Of a stretch of 64,000 bases of DNA, positions 52,494-61,301 are shown piece after piece (position 1 is the stretch's first letter; each line of letters opens with the position of its first letter). Location of the stretch: assembly GCA_965207345.1 (NCBI GenBank), contig OZ242280.1, forward strand, positions 310,001 to 374,000, in the 5' to 3' direction. The position numbers and the translations under genes are program-made. Below the pieces are notes generated by a model, which made no database searches, was not told the origin of the DNA, and saw only the letters and a program-made list of their open reading frames with translations. The stretch is from G965207345 sp965207345 (GTDB taxonomy: Bacteria > Pseudomonadota > Gammaproteobacteria > PS1 > Pseudothioglobaceae).

Positions 52494-55289
52494 ATGAATA
52501 ACGAATTCTTAGAGCGCCATATAGGCTTATCTAAAAAAGATATTGATGCGATGTTATCCGTTATCGGCATGCATACGCTTGATGATATGGTGCATAAAAT
52601 ACTACCAAGCAATATTATCAATCTCAAACCATTATCTTTAGCATTGGGCTTGAGTGAAAATAATTTATTGGAACGTGCAGAAACACTTAGTAAACAAAAT
52701 AAAATATTTAAAAGCTTTATCGGTCAAGGTTATTATAGTAGTATCACCCCGAGCGTTATTCGTAGAAATATTTTAGAAAATCCTGGCTGGTACAGTGCTT
52801 ATACACCTTATCAGGCTGAAATTTCACAGGGACGTTTAGAGATGCTAATAAATTTTCAGCAGGTAATAATTGATTTAACAGGTATGGAAATAGCAAATGC
52901 TTCACTGCTTGATGAAGCAAGTGCCTGTGCTGAAGCAATGATGATGTGTTTACGTGCTGGGCACAGTCAAAAAAATAAATGTTTACTGGTTGATAAACAC
53001 ACACACCCGCAAAATATCACAATTATTAAAACGCGTGCTCAACCACTTGGTATTGAAGTAATACTTGAAGATATAAATCAATTTAATTTTGAAAATTGTT
53101 TTGCCGTATTATTTTCCTATCCAAATACACAAGGAGAGATATTTGATTTAACAGCACTTATCAAAAAAGCAAAAGCCAAAAAAGTAATGAGTATTGTGGC
53201 CTCTGATTTACTAGCACTAACTTTAATTAAAACGCCAGCAGATATGGGGGCTGACGTAGTAATTGGTAGTTCGCAGAGATTTGGCGTTCCGATGGGATTT
53301 GGCGGTCCGCACGCTGCTTTTTTAGCAACTAAAGAAATTTATAAGCGTATGATCCCTGGGCGTATTATCGGTGTTTCTAAAGATGTGGTAGGTAATGTTG
53401 CATTTAGGATGGCACTTCAAACTAGAGAACAACATATTAGACGTGATAGGGCAACAAGTAATATCTGCACTGCGCAGGTGTTATTAGCAGTTATTGCCGC
53501 TGCTTATGCAATTTATCATGGTCCGCACGGACTAAGACGCATTGCAAGACGCGTTCACTATCATGCTAAAACGCTTGCCAAAGGTCTCTCTGATGCACAG
53601 TTTAATGTTATAGCAAATAACTTTTTTGACACTGTTACTATACTTGATGTTGATGCTAATAAAGTATTAGATAGAGCACTTAAAAAACGTATTAATTTGC
53701 GTGCTATCACACCAAGCATAATTAGCATTGCCCTGGATGAAGCAACAACAAATTATGACGTAAAAGCATTACTTTCTTTATTTGGTGCAAATATGCCTGA
53801 AGTTACAGATGAAAAGTTAGCCATGGACAAAACACTTGTGCGTAAAAATAATTTTTTAACGCATGCTGTATTTAATTCTTATCACTGTGAAAACGAGATA
53901 ATGCGTTATTTAAAACGTTTAGAGAGTAAGGATATTGCACTTAATCATTCTATGATTGCACTCGGGTCGTGTACTATGAAACTTAATGGAGCAAGCGAGA
54001 TGCGAACACTCTCTTTGCCTGGTTTTGCTAATTTACATCCTTATGCGCCGCATGAGCAAACTAAGGGCTATCAGCAATTATTTAGAGAATTGGAAAGGGA
54101 TCTATTGGAAATTACGGGCTATGACAAAATATCCCTGCAGCCAAATGCTGGTTCTCAGGGTGAGTTTGCTGGTCTTCTTGCGATTAAAAGATACCATGAA
54201 TCAAAAGGACAAGGCGAGCGTCATATTTGTCTTATCCCCAGTTCAGCACACGGCACAAATCCTGCTAGTGCGACAATGGCAGGGATGCACGTTAAAGTTG
54301 TTAAGTGCGATGACAAAGGCAATGTAGATTTAGAAGATTTGCGTCAAAAACTTGCTAAATATAAAAATGAACTTGCTGCTATTATGATTACTTATCCTTC
54401 AACGCATGGTGTATTTGAGGAGCATATCAAGGAAGTTTGCAATTTAGTGCACGCCCATCAAGGGCAGGTTTATTTGGATGGCGCAAACTTAAATGCTATG
54501 GTTGGTTTAGCCAAAGTTGGTGAGTTTGGTGCTGATGTCTCGCATATTAATCTGCATAAAACTTTTGCTATTCCGCATGGTGGTGGTGGACCTGGAATGG
54601 GGCCTATTGGCGTTAAAGCGCATTTAGCAAAATTTTTACCGGGTAATCCACTTGATGAAAATAGTTATGCTGTTTCTGCTGCACATTTTGGTAGCGCAAG
54701 TATCTTACCTATTTCTTGGGCATATATTCAATTACTTGGTAGAGAGGGTCTGGCTAAGTCAAGCAAGGTAGCAATTCTTAGTGCGAATTATATTGCTCAG
54801 CAGTTAGCAGAATATTATCCGATACTTTACACAGGCACATGTGGTTTAGTTGCACACGAATGTATCTTAGATTTAAGAAGTATTAAAACTGAGAGTGGTA
54901 TTACTGAAGAAGATATTGCAAAACGTTTGATTGATTATGGTTTCCATGCACCAACTATGTCCTTTCCCGTTGCAGGCACTTTAATGGTTGAGCCAACTGA
55001 AAGTGAATCGAAAGCGGAAATTGAGCGTTTTATTTGTGCAATGAGACAAATTCACAAAGAGATTGATAAGGTTAAAGAAGGTGTGTGGGAGAAAAAAAAT
55101 AACCCGCTTAAAAATGCACCACATACCATAGATGACTTGGTCAATTGGCGTTATCCTTATACATCAAAAGAAGCTGTTTATCCTCTAGAAACGCTTAAAA
55201 ATAAAATCTATTTTGCGCCTGTTAAACGCGTTGATAATCTTTATGGAGACCGTAACTTGATTTGCCATTGTCCAAATCTGAATAGTTAG
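52494..55289 (+). CDS. gcvP: Glycine dehydrogenase (decarboxylating), P protein
   Basis: GcvP is the PLP subunit of the glycine cleavage system; it decarboxylates glycine and passes the aminomethyl group to lipoyl-GcvH. The 931-aa chain is the fused single-protein form. Motifs: RHIGLSKKDIDAMLSVIG, AYTPYQAEISQGRLEMLINF, FGGPHAAFLA, ALGSCTMKLNGASEM, PNAGSQGEFAG, SSAHGTNPASATMAGM and the PLP lysine region HINLHKTFAIPHGGGGPG. The gcvT and gcvH genes are not adjacent. Confidence 0.96.
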   Translation: MNNEFLERHIGLSKKDIDAMLSVIGMHTLDDMVHKILPSNIINLKPLSLALGLSENNLLERAETLSKQNKIFKSFIGQGYYSSITPSVIRRNILENPGWYSAYTPYQAEISQGRLEMLINFQQVIIDLTGMEIANASLLDEASACAEAMMMCLRAGHSQKNKCLLVDKHTHPQNITIIKTRAQPLGIEVILEDINQFNFENCFAVLFSYPNTQGEIFDLTALIKKAKAKKVMSIVASDLLALTLIKTPADMGADVVIGSSQRFGVPMGFGGPHAAFLATKEIYKRMIPGRIIGVSKDVVGNVAFRMALQTREQHIRRDRATSNICTAQVLLAVIAAAYAIYHGPHGLRRIARRVHYHAKTLAKGLSDAQFNVIANNFFDTVTILDVDANKVLDRALKKRINLRAITPSIISIALDEATTNYDVKALLSLFGANMPEVTDEKLAMDKTLVRKNNFLTHAVFNSYHCENEIMRYLKRLESKDIALNHSMIALGSCTMKLNGASEMRTLSLPGFANLHPYAPHEQTKGYQQLFRELERDLLEITGYDKISLQPNAGSQGEFAGLLAIKRYHESKGQGERHICLIPSSAHGTNPASATMAGMHVKVVKCDDKGNVDLEDLRQKLAKYKNELAAIMITYPSTHGVFEEHIKEVCNLVHAHQGQVYLDGANLNAMVGLAKVGEFGADVSHINLHKTFAIPHGGGGPGMGPIGVKAHLAKFLPGNPLDENSYAVSAAHFGSASILPISWAYIQLLGREGLAKSSKVAILSANYIAQQLAEYYPILYTGTCGLVAHECILDLRSIKTESGITEEDIAKRLIDYGFHAPTMSFPVAGTLMVEPTESESKAEIERFICAMRQIHKEIDKVKEGVWEKKNNPLKNAPHTIDDLVNWRYPYTSKEAVYPLETLKNKIYFAPVKRVDNLYGDRNLICHCPNLNS

Positions 55290-55403
55290 GTGCAACACTA
55301 AAAAGACAGAGCGTAATATAATCATAGCAGGTATGAAAGATAACAATAATATTGCATATTTAGGTGGTAATGTCTCGTTTTGATAGTTGAGTCGTAAAGT
55401 AAT

Positions 55404-56206
55404 ATGGTTCAGTTAAAACACTTCGGCAACGACAGAGATTATTTCAAATATGATTTGATAACCTACCTACTAAAGAAAAGAGTAGCATCAAATTACGTAT
55501 TCATTCCAATGCTGACAAAGCCCAGAGATGATGATAATGAAAGAAAGAAAAAACCAAAACCTATTGAAGGAAAATCACGTGAACTATTATCTTTTATTGA
55601 GAAGTGTGATACCAAAGATCTTAAACATTGGAAAAGATGGCTGAAGCCACATGTTAAATCGTATACCACCCTATATCCCGTAAACGAGATATTTTTTGAG
55701 GATGACACTAGGCACCAGTACTGGAAAAAATTTGAGATCATCTTAAAAACAAAAAACGCACTTATTTTTATTGATCCAGATATAGGGCTAGAAACTGGGA
55801 ATACATCCTATCGCAAGAAAATGGGGGAGAGAAATATATTCTAAATAGAGAGTTTGAAATATTATTTCAGGCTCTTAACAGCACATCAGTTTTAATGACC
55901 TACCAACATCTATCACGGAATAAGCACAAGCATGAAGAAGATGTGCAAAAAAAGATTAAACAAGCAATTGAAGTTTCAAAATGTTGCTTGCTATTAGCAT
56001 ATCAAGAGGATGATCTAGCATTTATATTCATAGCAAAAAGAAAAGATGTTTTTACTACATTATGCAAGCTTTTAGGGGGCTATCATAAAAGCAGTAAGCA
56101 CACTTGCAGGTCTTTGTCCACCTTTGAGCGTGGCTTAGCTATAAAAAATAGTCTCAAAGGTCCTAGAATAAAAGAAAATTGCTGGTGCTCATCATATTTT
56201 AATTAG
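55404..56206 (+). pseudogene. Frameshifted gene of unknown function with a DPDxGLE motif
   Basis: The first frame (55404-55844) gives 146 aa from MVQLKHFGNDRDYFKYDLIT to KMGERNIF, including KNALIFIDPDIGLETGN. A shift near 55838 joins it to a frame reading ILNREFEILFQALNSTSVLM and YQHLSRNKHKHEEDV on to KENCWCSSYFN at 56206. Joined, the protein would be about 267 aa. FxDPDxGLE is seen in a widespread family of uncharacterised proteins. One frameshift is enough to break it; a sequencing error is possible. It is convergent with the RiPP precursor genes. Confidence 0.6.
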
Positions 56207-56284
56207 GGCAACCAGCCTAAAACTAGAAAGTAGCACAAGTCAGTGTTACCGTTATTACAAACCCAAGAGAACAAGAGCGCGATT

Positions 56285-56644
56285 TTATCCCGTTGCACTA
56301 CCAACGGTAGAAATACTGCCAACACTCCCTGCTGTGCTGAAAGACGCACAAACACTGCCAACGGTGCTAGCAGTGGAGGCACTTCCAGCACTGCCAGCAG
56401 TGCCTGCTTTAACCCCAGCTGATACTATGTTTAACGCCTTATCATCTAGAATAAAATCTGCGCCTGGAAAGATAATATAAGTTACGTCTTTTCTGTTTGT
56501 TTTAACAGCAATTGTTATTCCTTTATCAAGATCATGACCCAATTCTTTAGCGTATTTATAAGGTTTTTTACGCAAGTCTTCACGTAAGCCCTTATCATGG
56601 GTTATCTTATCGTAGAATTCTCTAGCTTCATTGATATTTATCAC
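56285..56644 (-). CDS. NHLP-type RiPP precursor peptide, copy 2
   Basis: This 119-aa peptide has an NHLP/proteusin-like leader: EAREFYDKITHDKGLREDL, KKPYKYAKELGHDLDKG, ITIAVKTNRKDVTYI and LNIVSAG at residues 71-77. The 42-residue core begins VKAGTAGSAGSASTASTVGS and consists of Ala, Gly, Ser, Thr, Val with one Cys (GSVCAS) and one Phe. The start is GTG at 56644, preceded by AAAGGAGAAGC at good spacing. It is the last of three tandem precursor genes, 44 bases after copy 3. Ser/Thr plus Cys would allow lanthionine formation; small alternating residues would also suit proteusin chemistry. The enzyme is not in the window. Confidence 0.8.
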   Translation of the reverse strand: MININEAREFYDKITHDKGLREDLRKKPYKYAKELGHDLDKGITIAVKTNRKDVTYIIFPGADFILDDKALNIVSAGVKAGTAGSAGSASTASTVGSVCASFSTAGSVGSISTVGSATG

Positions 56645-56688
56645 TTCGCTTCTCCTTTAATTATTTCAATAAATAAACATCTAAAAGA

Positions 56689-57024
56689 TTATGCACCTGT
56701 GCCAGCAGTGCCAAGCGAGCTAACACAACCACCTGAACTAGCAGTGCTAGTAACAGTGCCAAGAGTAGAGGCAGTGGCAGCAGTGCCAACACTACCAGCA
56801 CTGCCTAAACCTGCTGCCTGAATACTTTTAGTAAAATCTTCTGTGATAACACCATCACCTGGCATAATGATGTAAGACACATCTTTTGTGGACTCTTTAA
56901 CAACAAACTCGGCGCCACTGTTAGCATCATAACCCAAATCTTTAACATAAGCCTTAGTGTCACGTTTTAAGTCATTGCGCCACTTCCTATCGTATAGTTT
57001 ACCGGTAACATCTGCTACATTCAT
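56689..57024 (-). CDS. NHLP-type RiPP precursor peptide, copy 3
   Basis: This 111-aa peptide shares the leader GKLYDRKWRNDLKRD, AYVKDLGYDANSG, EFVVKESTKDVSYIIMPGDG and the junction SIQAAG at residues 67-72. The 39-residue core starts LGSAGSVGTAATASTLGTVT and has no charged residue at all, with a single Cys in SSGGCVSS. AGAGGTGAG before the ATG at 57024 is a good ribosome site. It is the middle gene of the leftward triple, 37 bases after copy 4. The leader class is clear; the chemistry of the product is unknown. Confidence 0.8.
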   Translation of the reverse strand: MNVADVTGKLYDRKWRNDLKRDTKAYVKDLGYDANSGAEFVVKESTKDVSYIIMPGDGVITEDFTKSIQAAGLGSAGSVGTAATASTLGTVTSTASSGGCVSSLGTAGTGA

Positions 57025-57061
57025 AACTCACCTCTATTATTTATTAATTTTTTAACCCGTT

Positions 57062-57394
57062 TTAAGTACCAATTTTAACCGAACCTGCACAACCCAAAGT
57101 ACCCGCACTACCGGCACTGCCAACTGAACTGGTGAATGTAGAAATGCTACTAGCAGTGCCAGCACAGCCTACGGTACTAGTACCGACACCAGCTGCCATA
57201 ACTTGTTTTAAGGATTCTTCAAGTATGCCTGAAAATAATGCCACATAAAAAACATCCTTTGTGCTCACCACAACTTTCACCTCAGTATCTGGTAACAATG
57301 GATAACCTAATTCTTGAGCACCAGCACTGGGATTATTGATCAAGTGATTACGAAAAGAACGATCATATAATTTTTTAATATTCTTATTTGCCAT
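57062..57394 (-). CDS. NHLP-type RiPP precursor peptide, copy 4
   Basis: First gene of the tandem triple, 110 aa when started at 57394. The leader reads KKLYDRSFRNHLINNPSAGA, QELGYPLLPDTEVKVVVSTK, DVFYVALFSG and ends KQVMAAG at residue 69. The 41-residue core starts VGTSTVGCAGTASSISTFTS and has two cysteines, VGCAG and LGCAG. Longer starts at 57427 and 57415 are open, but a TATAAT at 57442-57437 would put transcription start near 57430, and alignment with the other leaders supports MANKNIKKLYD. AGTGGA before 57394 may serve as ribosome site. Confidence 0.78.
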   Translation of the reverse strand: MANKNIKKLYDRSFRNHLINNPSAGAQELGYPLLPDTEVKVVVSTKDVFYVALFSGILEESLKQVMAAGVGTSTVGCAGTASSISTFTSSVGSAGSAGTLGCAGSVKIGT

Positions 57395-57436
57395 ATTGTC
57401 CACTTTTTGCTCCATTTTATAATTCACAACGGTGTC

Positions 57437-57442
57437 ATTATA
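57437..57442 (-). promoter_or_regulatory. Candidate -10 box for the RiPP precursor triple
   Basis: On the minus strand this hexamer is a perfect TATAAT. No convincing -35 hexamer lies 17 bases upstream, so the promoter may be weak or activator-dependent. Its position would begin a message carrying copies 4, 3 and 2 in that order. Confidence 0.4.
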
Positions 57443-57872
57443 ATTGTTATTAATAGTAACTAAAGAGGAGTTTTATAATAGAGCATAAACACGTCAAGTT
57501 AACACTTTACTCACACCCTTCTCTTTTTTTATTAAAATATTACTAAAAAAGTGCCTAAATCGTTAATAAAGTAGCGCGCTTTAATTGATAACTTCGCCAC
57601 AGGCCAAGCTAGCCACTGCTCTGCTGAGTTAATATTTATAAGTTAAGTTTTGTTGAGGTGCAGAAAAAACAAATTTAAGTGCTACAGTAGCAAATATTGA
57701 CGATAGTAAAAACCTGAAAAATTTTGGTAAAGAAAATTTGAAACAACGACACCTACGTAAAACATAAATGTTTAGGTAATTTATTTAAAAGCCAGCCAAT
57801 TAGCTAATATTTTTTACTTAGCATTTCTATTCACAAATTTGATAAGACAGTTATTTCTTAAAATATTTTTTG
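57443..57872. other. AT-rich gap between precursor triple and the fifth small gene
   Basis: No gene is supported here. There are short open bits on the plus strand, for example around 57660-57770, with frequent stops, consistent with old coding DNA. No RiPP enzyme motif (YcaO, LanM, radical SAM, C39 peptidase) is visible in any frame. Confidence 0.45.
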
Positions 57873-58106
57873 TTAAAATATATATCCATGTTTAAAGTCT
57901 TTTTTTGCTTTTTCAAACTCTACGAAAGCGCTAAGATGATGTCCTTCAGCACTCATTTTTATTGCCTTAAAGAATCGCCCAAACCCGCCTGAAGCATTAA
58001 TTGATTCTAAATTATTTTGATTAATTTCTACACCATCTGGAATAACCATGTCAACCTTTTTACCATCCACTTCAACTGTAATTTTAATTTCTCCTTTCTT
58101 ACTCAT
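57873..58106 (-). CDS. Small leader-like peptide gene ending its leader in GG
   Basis: This 77-aa frame starts MSKKGEIKITVEVDGKKVDM, then VIPDGVEINQNNLESINASG with a further G at residue 41. The stretch NLESINASGG resembles the leader ends of the four precursors nearby (SIQAAG, SIQVAG) and double-glycine cleavage sites. The N-terminal LYD...LGY half of their leaders is missing. After GG come 36 residues (FGRFFKAIKMSAEGHH and onward) that are charged and lack the Ser/Thr/Gly core. GTAGGAGAAAG precedes the ATG at 58106. It may be a different class of exported peptide or an unrelated small protein. Confidence 0.6.
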   Translation of the reverse strand: MSKKGEIKITVEVDGKKVDMVIPDGVEINQNNLESINASGGFGRFFKAIKMSAEGHHLSAFVEFEKAKKDFKHGYIF

Positions 58107-58585
58107 TTTACTTTCTCCTACAATAAAATATTTTCAACGCTAGGATTAAATTAACCTATCCCAAGTTTATTTTAACCGAAAACTAAAAAGAATGTTATGT
58201 TTTATGCTTTACTTCTATAGATTTTGGATAAGATATATTATGTAGTTTTGATAAAGTCTATTCTACTTATTGCCAGTTAGTAATATTATGGGTATCATCT
58301 AATTCAGATAAGGATTATGTTGAATAGCAAGTGTATCTGCCAGCGATTGTTGGGTTTGTTTCCAAGACATTTGAAGTTTTTTGTGGCTAGTTAGGTAGTG
58401 TTTTATTTTACTAGATAGGGTTTTTAGTGGGGTTGTGCAAAGGTCTCAGAGTACATAAAATACGATAATTTATTCATTTTATAAATGAGTTGTATCATTG
58501 TATCAATCTATCATAAAATTCGCATTTATTTAATCAATTTTATTTTTATAAATATCAAACAAGGAAATTTTTCAGTGGCAATACG
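58107..58585. other. Gene-free region before parC
   Basis: These 479 bases contain no supported gene. Around 58320-58450 the plus strand has broken frames such as VYLPAIVGFVSKTFEVFCG that could be the end of an old transposase, but this is a guess. The parC promoter should lie in the right half. Confidence 0.35.
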
Positions 58586-60826
58586 ATGGCGCTAGACATG
58601 GAAGAACAAATTAGTGTTGAAAGGTTTAGTGAGCAGGCTTATCTAAATTATTCAATGTATGTAATTCTAGATAGAGCATTACCTTTTTTAGGCGATGGGT
58701 TAAAGCCCGTTCAGCGGCGCATTATTTATGCAATGAGTGAGCTAGGTTTGCATGCAGGCGCAAAATATAAAAAATCAGCACGTACTGTTGGTGATGTGCT
58801 TGGCAAATTTCATCCACACGGTGATAGTGCTTGTTATGAAGCAATGGTGCTTATGGCGCAACCATTTGCTTATCGCTATCCTTTCATTGATGGTCAAGGG
58901 AATTGGGGCGCAGAAGATGATCCAAAATCTTTTGCAGCAATGCGTTATACTGAATCAAAGCTCTCTCACTATGCTAATTTACTGCTTAAAGAAATTACAT
59001 TAGGCACAGTAGAATGGGTCGCTAATTTTGATGGTTCACTGAATGAGCCAAAATATTTACCAGCAGAAGTACCAAATTTATTACTCAATGGCGCTTCAGG
59101 TATCGCAGTTGGAATGGCAACCGATGTGCCACCCCATAATTTAGGCGAAGTGCTAGGTGCGTGTATTTATTTACTTGAAAATCCTAAAGCAGAACTAAGA
59201 GATTTGATGCGTTTTATTCCTGCACCAGATTATCCTGTTGAAGCGCAAATTATCAGCCCTAGTGTGGAATTAGAGCAATTATATGAATCGGGAGTTGGTA
59301 CTGTTAAAATGCGCGCTCGTTATCAAACTGAGCAAAATAATATTATCATTGATGCGTTGCCTTACCAAACTTCACCTTCAAAAATTGTGATGCAAATTGC
59401 AATGCAAATGCAGGCTAAAAAACTGCAAATGATAGAAGACATCAAAGATGAATCTGATCACGAACAGCGTATAAGAATTGTCTTAGTACTCCGCTCTAAT
59501 CGCGTAGATAGCGAGGCTTTAATGTTACATTTATGTGCAATTACTGACTTGGAAAAAAATTATCGCGTTAATATGAATGTTATCGGACTAGATGGTAAGC
59601 CACAAGTTAAATCTTTGCCGATGATACTATCAGAGTGGTTGAGTTATCGCCGTCAATTAGTGGTAAAACGTTCACAATCGCGCCTTAAAAATATTTTGGA
59701 GCGTCTACATATTTTAGAGGGATTGTTAATTACCTTTCTTAATATTGATGAAGTCATCCACATTATTCGTTATGAGGATAAACCAAAATCTGCACTCATC
59801 GCACATTTTAAATTCAGCGATAAACAGGCAGATGCAATTTTGGAGTTAAGATTAAAACATTTAGCAAAATTGGAAGAAATTAAGATTCAAACAGAGAAAG
59901 ATAAACTCACAAAAGAGCGCGCAGAAATTGAGTTAGTCTTAGGAAGTAAGCGTCGTCTAAATACACTTATTAAGCGTGAATTAAACTATGTTATGACCAC
60001 ATTTAGCGATAATCGTCGCTCTACTATAATTGCACATGCAAAAACAGCAAAAACACTACCAGAGTCCACAATGACTGTAGTGGAAAATATTACAGTGATA
60101 CTTTCAAAAATGGGCTGGATACGTAGCGCAAAAAGTCATAACATTAGCCTCGAAAAGCTCACCTATAAGTCTGGTGATTCTTATTTAATGAGTGCTAAAG
60201 GACGTAGCAATCAATTGGTAATTTTTTCGGATTCTCATGGCAGGTCCTATACGTTAGGCGCACACTTGCTTCCAAGTGTGAGAGGGCAAGGTGAACCATT
60301 AACAGGTAAGTTATCACCACCAAGTGGTACTAAATTTATCTCTGTGATACTCACAAGTAAAAAAGAAAAAATTATGGTTGCGAGTAGCGCTGGTTATGGT
60401 TTTATCATACGAGCAGAAAACTTAATATCGCAAAGACAAAATGGTAAAACTTACTTATCGCTCCCTGTTGGTACTCATGCGTTACCGATGGCAAAAATAG
60501 GGTGTATTGACAAAGAATATTTAGTAGTAGTAACGCGTCTTGGACGTTTGCTTGTCTTCCCCTTATTAGAATTAGCAGAATTTGTTAAGGGCAGAGGCAA
60601 TAAGCTTGTTGATATTAAACGTGCTGACTTTGAACGTAATGTTGATTTTATGTGTAATATGGCGGTTGTAAGTGAGAAGCATGTTTTGAAAATTTGGGCA
60701 GGCCGTCGTTATCTTTTGCTTAAATTTGATGATTTAGCACATTATGTTGCTAAGCGTGCTAGACGCGGTAATTTATTACCTAGAGGTTATAAAAATGTTT
60801 CTCAATTAGAATTATTAAATTCTTAA
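58586..60826 (+). CDS. parC: DNA topoisomerase IV subunit A
   Basis: ParC with ParE separates linked daughter chromosomes. The 746-aa protein has the breakage-reunion domain with LNYSMYVILDRALPFLGDGL, GKFHPHGDSACYEAM (the quinolone-determining Ser and Glu positions are wild type), GQGNWGAEDDPKSFAAMRYT with the active-site Tyr, and LLNGASGIAVGMATDVPPHN, followed by a C-terminal domain. NWGAEDDPKSFAAMRYTES separates ParC from GyrA (NFGSxDGDxAAAMRYTE), and a gyrA gene is present at 63292. The length matches other ParC proteins. Confidence 0.95.
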   Translation: MALDMEEQISVERFSEQAYLNYSMYVILDRALPFLGDGLKPVQRRIIYAMSELGLHAGAKYKKSARTVGDVLGKFHPHGDSACYEAMVLMAQPFAYRYPFIDGQGNWGAEDDPKSFAAMRYTESKLSHYANLLLKEITLGTVEWVANFDGSLNEPKYLPAEVPNLLLNGASGIAVGMATDVPPHNLGEVLGACIYLLENPKAELRDLMRFIPAPDYPVEAQIISPSVELEQLYESGVGTVKMRARYQTEQNNIIIDALPYQTSPSKIVMQIAMQMQAKKLQMIEDIKDESDHEQRIRIVLVLRSNRVDSEALMLHLCAITDLEKNYRVNMNVIGLDGKPQVKSLPMILSEWLSYRRQLVVKRSQSRLKNILERLHILEGLLITFLNIDEVIHIIRYEDKPKSALIAHFKFSDKQADAILELRLKHLAKLEEIKIQTEKDKLTKERAEIELVLGSKRRLNTLIKRELNYVMTTFSDNRRSTIIAHAKTAKTLPESTMTVVENITVILSKMGWIRSAKSHNISLEKLTYKSGDSYLMSAKGRSNQLVIFSDSHGRSYTLGAHLLPSVRGQGEPLTGKLSPPSGTKFISVILTSKKEKIMVASSAGYGFIIRAENLISQRQNGKTYLSLPVGTHALPMAKIGCIDKEYLVVVTRLGRLLVFPLLELAEFVKGRGNKLVDIKRADFERNVDFMCNMAVVSEKHVLKIWAGRRYLLLKFDDLAHYVAKRARRGNLLPRGYKNVSQLELLNS

Positions 60827-60913
60827 ATATATTAATCCAGCTGTTTTATTTAATAATTAATGTCAGGTTATTTGAATATTAATCACTGGTATAATCTACT
60901 ATCTTAGTTTTTT

Positions 60914-61156
60914 ATGGATGAAAACTTGATGTTTGTAACAAGAGTAACTGCTAATTTTCCTGCTGTTTATACGTTAAAAAATTATATTGGCAATTGTGTG
61001 CAGATGCTTGCTTATCATTGTAAAGCAGGATTTGTGATGATAGCTGATGCGCTGGATAATATAGATATATTAATTGGTTTTCGTGCAATTAAAAATAAAA
61101 CAAAATTAGTTATTGAATCCTTAGATTATCAATCTATCAAAAAAATTAAACTCTGA
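60914..61156 (+). CDS. Small hypothetical protein, possibly HPr-fold
   Basis: This 80-aa frame begins MDENLMFVTRVTANFPAVYT. Its second half, ADALDNIDILIGFRAIKNKT followed by KLVIESLDYQSIKKIK, has the spacing of the HPr phosphocarrier fold (SIxGxLxLGAxxGxxLxIxAxGxDxxxAL). The phosphorylated His of HPr is missing in the first half. I therefore consider a degenerate HPr-like protein possible but unproven. It lies between parC and folE2; no clear ribosome site precedes it. Confidence 0.4.
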   Translation: MDENLMFVTRVTANFPAVYTLKNYIGNCVQMLAYHCKAGFVMIADALDNIDILIGFRAIKNKTKLVIESLDYQSIKKIKL

Positions 61157-61301
61157 TGTTGTTAATCCAGTCACAGAAAGTTTGGAAAAACTTTTTTGAG
61201 TATTTAGAGGATACTTTTGACACAAGGCATACTTGGTTATTAAAAGTTATTATATGGAAGAGACAAGTGGTCTTTTACATTTCTTATTCGGAGCAAACAT
61301 A

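Noticed and set aside
56597..56821. A 74-aa plus-strand frame rich in Pro, Ala and Val
   Set aside because: It is the antisense reading of a precursor's repetitive core, where stops are rare for compositional reasons.
56285..57394. The Gly/Ala/Ser/Thr tails as collagen-like, silk-like or antifreeze proteins
   Set aside because: No Gly-X-Y regularity with Pro is present, and the conserved NHLP-like leader with an xAG junction explains the two-part layout better.
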